26,787 nt of DNA, taken from positions 1 through 26,787 of the forward strand of contig DKZL01000025.1 in the NCBI GenBank assembly GCA_002493635.1. The letters run 5' to 3'. Source of the DNA: Ruminococcaceae bacterium UBA7075 (GTDB taxonomy: Bacteria; Bacillota; Clostridia; Oscillospirales; Acutalibacteraceae). The notes below the pieces were generated by a model. The model did no database searches. It was not told where the DNA came from and worked only from the letters and a program-made list of their open reading frames with translations. Every line of letters starts with the position of its first letter. Positions within the stretch are counted from its first letter, which is position 1. The translations under genes and the position numbers were made by a program. Shown piece after piece: positions 23,781-26,787 of this stretch.

Positions 23781-24386
23781 ATGAATAATGAGCGGCTTGA
23801 AAAGCAGCTTACATTTTGCAAAGAGCTTGACAAAGAAAAATTTATAAAGCGTCAGACATTACTGCGTGATGGTGCAACATATGAGGATGATGCTGAGCAC
23901 GCATGGCATATGGCTATAATGTGTTTGATTTTGTCTGAATATTCAAACAATAATATTGATTTACTTAAGACAATAACAATGATTTTAATTCATGATATTG
24001 TAGAAATAGATGCAGGTGACACCTATGCTTATGATTATGCAGGCATACAATCGCAATATGAACGTGAGAAAAAGGCAGCCGAACGAATTTTTGGATTATT
24101 ACCGGATGATCAGAGAGAAAAATATATATCCTTGTGGAATGAGTTTGAAGAGAACAAGACTAACGAGGCAAAATTTGCTCATACAATGGATAATTTTCAG
24201 CCTTGTATGCTTAATAATGAAACTAAGGGCAAAAAGTGGAAAGATAACAATGTCAGGTTAAGTCAGATATTAAAGCGCAACGGGCATACGGCTGACGGGT
24301 CAGAAGAACTTTGGAATTATCAGTTGGAAAAGTTTATAATGCCTAATGTTGTATCAGGAAAAATAATTGACGATAAAAATGAGTAG
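23781..24386 (+). CDS. HD-domain hydrolase (YfbR/HDDC2-like)
   Basis: 201 aa, cytoplasmic. The metal-binding HD signature is spread as in the family: His40 in DDAEHAWHMA, His71-Asp72 in LIHDIVEIDAGD, and a later Asp in AHTMDNFQP. Related proteins include 5'-deoxynucleotidases, so nucleotide hydrolysis is likely, but the substrate is not defined. It is preceded by AGGTG and followed, after 14 bases, by the TtcA-like gene, whose ribosome site overlaps its stop. The two are therefore probably co-translated. Confidence 0.85.
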   Translation: MNNERLEKQLTFCKELDKEKFIKRQTLLRDGATYEDDAEHAWHMAIMCLILSEYSNNNIDLLKTITMILIHDIVEIDAGDTYAYDYAGIQSQYEREKKAAERIFGLLPDDQREKYISLWNEFEENKTNEAKFAHTMDNFQPCMLNNETKGKKWKDNNVRLSQILKRNGHTADGSEELWNYQLEKFIMPNVVSGKIIDDKNE

Positions 24387-24400
24387 GAGAGTGTATTTTA

Positions 24401-25246
24401 GTGGGGAGGAAGCTTGAGCAATATGAGTTTATTGAGCGCAGCATAATTAAGAAATTCCGTAAAGTGATATGGAATCCTTTTATAATTGCAATTAAGAAGT
24501 ATAGACTTGTTAATGCTGGAGATAAAATTGCTGTGTGTATCTCCGGCGGCAAGGATTCAATGCTTATGGCAAAGTTGTTGCAGGAGCTTAAAAAGTACAG
24601 CGAGGTTCCCTTCGAGCTCGAATTTGTAGTTATGGATCCCGGCTATAATGAGATTAACAGACAAAAAATTGAAAGCAATGCTGCTCTGCTAAACATTCCT
24701 ATCAAAATTTTTGAAACAGATATATTTGATGTTGCAAATAAAACTGTTAAATCTCCCTGTTACCTTTGTGCAAGAATGAGAAGGGGACATCTTTATAAAA
24801 TAGCAAAGGATTTAGGGTGTAATAAAATTGCACTCGGGCATCATTTTGATGACGTCATCGAAACAACTTTGATAGGTATGTTTTACGGCTCACAGCTACA
24901 GTCAATGCCACCTAAGCTTCACAGTACAAACTTTGAGGGAATGGAGCTTATACGGCCGCTCTATTGTGTCCATGAATCTGCAATTATTTCATGGCAGAAA
25001 TACAATCAGCTTGAATTTATTCAGTGTGCCTGCCGTTTTACAGAAAATATCAGTAATTCTGATAACAAAATAGGTAGTTCTAAGCGTCAGGAAATAAAAG
25101 AGTTAATCAAAACTCTTAAAAAGACAAATCCGAATGTTGATAAAAACATATTTAACAGTATTCATTCTGTTTGTCTTGACACAATGGTCGGTTACAAGTC
25201 AAAAGGTGTCGAGCATTCATTCCTTGATGATTATGATGAAAAATAA
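24401..25246 (+). CDS. TtcA-like PP-loop ATPase (tRNA thiolation family)
   Basis: 281 aa from GTG 24401, with AGGAGAG 9 bases upstream. The PP-loop is SGGKDS (48-53). Cys pairs are Cys120/Cys123 (CYLCARMRRG) and Cys209/Cys211 (QCACRF), in the places where TtcA holds its [4Fe-4S] cluster. GHHFDDVIETTL is also family-typical. TtcA makes 2-thiocytidine at position 32 of some tRNAs. In Firmicutes the wider family is less well characterised, so the tRNA target is inferred. The gene is in an operon with the HD hydrolase. Confidence 0.85.
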   Translation: MGRKLEQYEFIERSIIKKFRKVIWNPFIIAIKKYRLVNAGDKIAVCISGGKDSMLMAKLLQELKKYSEVPFELEFVVMDPGYNEINRQKIESNAALLNIPIKIFETDIFDVANKTVKSPCYLCARMRRGHLYKIAKDLGCNKIALGHHFDDVIETTLIGMFYGSQLQSMPPKLHSTNFEGMELIRPLYCVHESAIISWQKYNQLEFIQCACRFTENISNSDNKIGSSKRQEIKELIKTLKKTNPNVDKNIFNSIHSVCLDTMVGYKSKGVEHSFLDDYDEK

Positions 25247-25260
25247 AATAGTGCGAAAAA

Positions 25261-25292
25261 AAGCTGTTCAGCAGAATACTGAACAGCATTTT
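25261..25292. terminator. Bidirectional terminator between the TtcA-like and regulator genes
   Basis: Perfect 9-bp arms GCTGTTCAG (25263-25271) and CTGAACAGC (25279-25287), with a T-run to the right and an A-run to the left, so it works for both converging genes. Confidence 0.9.
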
Positions 25293-25296
25293 TTAA

Positions 25297-25674
25297 TTAT
25301 GAATTTTGCATATGTTCGTTCAAGTGTTTTTTTAGTGCGTCAAAAGTTTCATCGCTTATAACATGTTCAATTTTGCAGGCATCGGCGGTTGCCGCATTTT
25401 CTGAAACACCAAGACACATAAATAGCTTTGAAAGAACCGTGTGGCGTTCATATGTTTTTTCGGCAATTTCCTTGCCGAGTGATGTTAGCTTTAGCGCACC
25501 CTCCTTGCCTACAGAAAGATAACCGCCGTCTTTCAATAGTCCTACAGCACGGCTGACGCTTGGTTTTGAATATCCCATTTCTTCGCAAACATCAATTGAA
25601 CGCACATAACTGCTTTTCTGACTGAGCACATATATCGTTTCAAGATACATCTCACCGGATTCCTTGAGTATCAT
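25297..25674 (-). CDS. DtxR-family metal-dependent repressor, iron-type ligand set
   Basis: 125 aa: an N-terminal winged helix (about 1-65) and a dimerisation and metal domain, without the SH3-like third domain, as in MntR. The primary-site residues appear to be Met9, Cys100, Glu103 and His104 (DACKIEHVIS). They match the DtxR/IdeR iron site (Met10, Cys102, Glu105, His106) rather than the MntR manganese site, which has Asp8 and Glu99. Iron sensing is thus more likely than manganese; this is inference from alignment by eye. A promoter (25726-25754) and a TTAGTT-NN-AACTAA palindrome (25781-25794) lie upstream, so it may regulate itself. The stop is at the terminator shared with the TtcA-like gene. 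No iron transporter is in the window. Confidence 0.85.
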   Translation of the reverse strand: MILKESGEMYLETIYVLSQKSSYVRSIDVCEEMGYSKPSVSRAVGLLKDGGYLSVGKEGALKLTSLGKEIAEKTYERHTVLSKLFMCLGVSENAATADACKIEHVISDETFDALKKHLNEHMQNS

Positions 25675-25725
25675 TGTTAAATTCCCCCATAGTGGATTTT
25701 TAATAGAATTTATTGCATTTACTAA

Positions 25726-25754
25726 ATAATAACATAGAATAAATCAAAAATCAA
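25726..25754 (-). promoter_or_regulatory. Promoter of the DtxR-family regulator gene
   Basis: On the minus strand TTGATT (25754-25749), 17 bases, TATTAT (25731-25726). Transcript start is expected near 25719, about 45 bases before the ATG. Confidence 0.55.
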
Positions 25755-25780
25755 TTATTAGTTGTATAGTAACAATGTTA

Positions 25781-25794
25781 TTAGTTCAAACTAA
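25781..25794. promoter_or_regulatory. Candidate operator for the DtxR-family regulator
   Basis: TTAGTT-CA-AACTAA is a perfect 6-2-6 palindrome. A second TTAGTT half-site lies at 25758-25763. The TTAG...CTAA ends resemble the DtxR box. It sits upstream of the -35 rather than over it, so simple blocking of the polymerase is not certain. Confidence 0.4.
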
Positions 25795-25914
25795 CTAAAT
25801 AGCTGTTTTAGGGTTTATTTCAGATGATTTGATTGTCAATAATATCGGAGCAATAACTGTTAATTTTCGTACTACGAGTAATTCTGCATACAGACATTCA
25901 GATTTATTTTTATA

Positions 25915-26015
25915 AAAAAGCAGCCGGTGGGCTGCACTCATTCGGGCAGACAACACCATAAATGAATTAACTTCTATGCCCGAGCGCAGCCGAGTAATTT
26001 CCTATAAAGTAAAAA
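25915..26015 (-). repeat. Dispersed ~95-nt structured repeat, inverted copy
   Basis: Read on the minus strand it begins TTTACTTTATAGGAAATT, carries CGGGCA (complement 25977-25982) paired with TGCCCG (complement 25943-25948), and ends in GCAGCC-CACC-GGCTGC (complement 25920-25935). It fills much of the 428-base gap 25675-26102 together with the regulator promoter and the spoVT terminator. Confidence 0.8.
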
Positions 26016-26025
26016 GGAAAAATAT

Positions 26026-26066
26026 TAAGGCAACACTGCATACTATAATTATGCGGTGTTGCCTTA
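26026..26066 (-). terminator. Rho-independent terminator of spoVT
   Basis: 17-bp arms (26026-26042 and 26050-26066) with one G-T position and a 7-base loop, followed on the minus strand by TTAATATTTTTCC. It lies 37 bases after the spoVT stop. Confidence 0.85.
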
Positions 26067-26102
26067 AGTTAGTTAGACAGATTTTGTGAAAAAGTATTTG
26101 AT

Positions 26103-26645
26103 TTATTCTTCCATTTGTTTTCCGAGGAATGCAGCTGCCGATTGTGCAAGCTTTATTTCGGTATTAGACGGTACTTTCATACTTTCACCGCTCAGCATTA
26201 CGACAGCACCCGTTACATCACCCGCTGCGATTATCGGATAAATTACCGCTGCACTGTGTTCAATACCCTCAATCGGCTGTACATCGCCTGCACTTTGTTG
26301 GGTTGCGGCATAGCTTTTTCGGTTTTCCATATAGCTTTCAAGAATAGTGCTTACTCTGCGTTCCAGAAATTCTCTTTTAGAAACGCCGGCGGCAGCCACT
26401 ACATGGTCCTTATCGCAAATCAGAGTAGGCAGTGAGCTTATGCGTGCAAGCACATCTGCGTACTGTCCTGCGAATGCGGACAGTTCACCGACAGGCGAGT
26501 ATTTTTTGAAAATAACCTCACCGTCGGTTGCAGTGTAGATTTCCAGAGGGTCACCCTCACGAATGCGAAGAGTTCGCCTGATTTCCTTAGGAATGACAAC
26601 CCTGCCAAGGTCGTCAATCCTTCTGACAATACCTGTTGCTTTCAT
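26103..26645 (-). CDS. spoVT: Stage V sporulation protein T (AbrB-family regulator)
   Basis: 180 aa, the standard SpoVT length. The N-terminal AbrB-type swapped-hairpin DNA-binding domain (1-52) contains MKATGIVRRIDDLGRVVIPK and EIRRTLRIREGDPLEIY. A GAF-like C-terminal domain (about 55-178) follows. SpoVT controls late forespore genes in Bacillus and related spore formers, so the organism likely carries a sporulation programme. AAGGGAGATTTTAGATAT precedes ATG 26645. The gene is monocistronic with its own terminator. Confidence 0.95.
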   Translation of the reverse strand: MKATGIVRRIDDLGRVVIPKEIRRTLRIREGDPLEIYTATDGEVIFKKYSPVGELSAFAGQYADVLARISSLPTLICDKDHVVAAAGVSKREFLERRVSTILESYMENRKSYAATQQSAGDVQPIEGIEHSAAVIYPIIAAGDVTGAVVMLSGESMKVPSNTEIKLAQSAAAFLGKQMEE

Positions 26646-26739
26646 ATCTAAAATCTCCCTTGATTAAATAATTTTAGCAAAATATTTGCAATTTTATTGT
26701 TTGAAAGCAGAGCAGATTTTATGCAGAAATTTTTTGATT

Positions 26740-26787
26740 TTTTACTTTATAGGAAATTGCTTGGTTGCGCTCGGGCATAGAAGTTAA
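26740..26787 (+). repeat. Dispersed ~95-nt structured repeat, truncated by the window end
   Basis: TTTTACTTTATAGGAAATTGC and GCTCGGGCATAGAAGTTAA match the first half of the element, closest to the inverted copy at 25915-26015 (shared TGCGCTCGGGCATAGAAGTTAA block). The two closest copies thus flank spoVT in opposite orientation. Confidence 0.75.

Noticed and set aside
26663..26691. TTGCAA-N17-TTTAAT as the spoVT promoter on the minus strand
   Set aside because: The transcript would start at or inside the ribosome site, leaving no usable leader; spoVT is also usually driven by a forespore sigma factor.

Overview
The window looks like chromosome from a low-GC, Gram-positive, spore-forming gut Clostridium (Ruminococcaceae/Oscillospirales type). 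The reasons are AT-rich intergenic DNA, strong AGGAGG-type ribosome binding sites, TTGACA/TATAAT promoters with 17-base spacers, a SpoVT regulator, an NFACT/RqcH protein, and secreted proteins with cohesin-like domains and P/T-rich linkers. The cohesin-like and probable starch-binding surface proteins bring Ruminococcus bromii or a relative to mind (its amylosome is a cohesin/dockerin starch-degrading complex). That is inference; there is no rRNA or other decisive marker here.

Layout. (1) 1-1370: structured-repeat remnants, then a membrane acyltransferase. (2) 1419-7050, all minus strand: an 84-aa small protein, a large FtsX-type ABC permease and its ATPase, then a two-component system, together a probable stress or peptide-response module. 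A REP/BIME-like inverted pair lies between the ATPase and the response regulator. (3) 7392-9840: a flavin reductase-rubredoxin fusion with a PerR-box-like promoter, a small membrane protein, a DUF1540 Cys-rich peptide and an AEC-family transporter. (4) 9850-12348: a sulfur-assimilation operon, metY-cysK, behind a leader with a promoter, two identical-geometry operator-like sites and a 14-codon leader peptide holding two adjacent Cys codons. (5) 12432-14881: a ThrH-like phosphatase, a cyclophilin and galE. (6) 14998-16951 and 20629-23358: three secreted surface proteins, interrupted by the housekeeping run walJ-rlmH-rqcH (17183-20246). (7) 23781-26645: an HD-domain hydrolase with a TtcA-like protein, a DtxR-family metal regulator and SpoVT.

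The strongest candidate for a previously undescribed system is the surface set. One protein carries a single cohesin-like domain on a membrane anchor. A second carries an aromatic-rich putative carbohydrate-binding module. A third, of 909 aa, carries two tandem binding-type modules, two cohesin-like domains and long PVPTTTE linkers. The last two share a nearly identical promoter plus 5'-terminal mRNA hairpin and the same non-canonical TVQTGD sorting signal. They look like co-expressed parts of one cell-wall-displayed scaffold. galE nearby fits sugar or envelope metabolism but is not evidence for the system.

A second notable layer is a dispersed element of about 95 nt that recurs in at least five intergenic places. 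It has two conserved stems, and one stem shows compensatory base changes (GCAGCC/GGCTGC against GCAACC/GGTTGC), which argues for a selected RNA or DNA structure. No tRNA, rRNA, CRISPR array or insertion sequence with a transposase was found.
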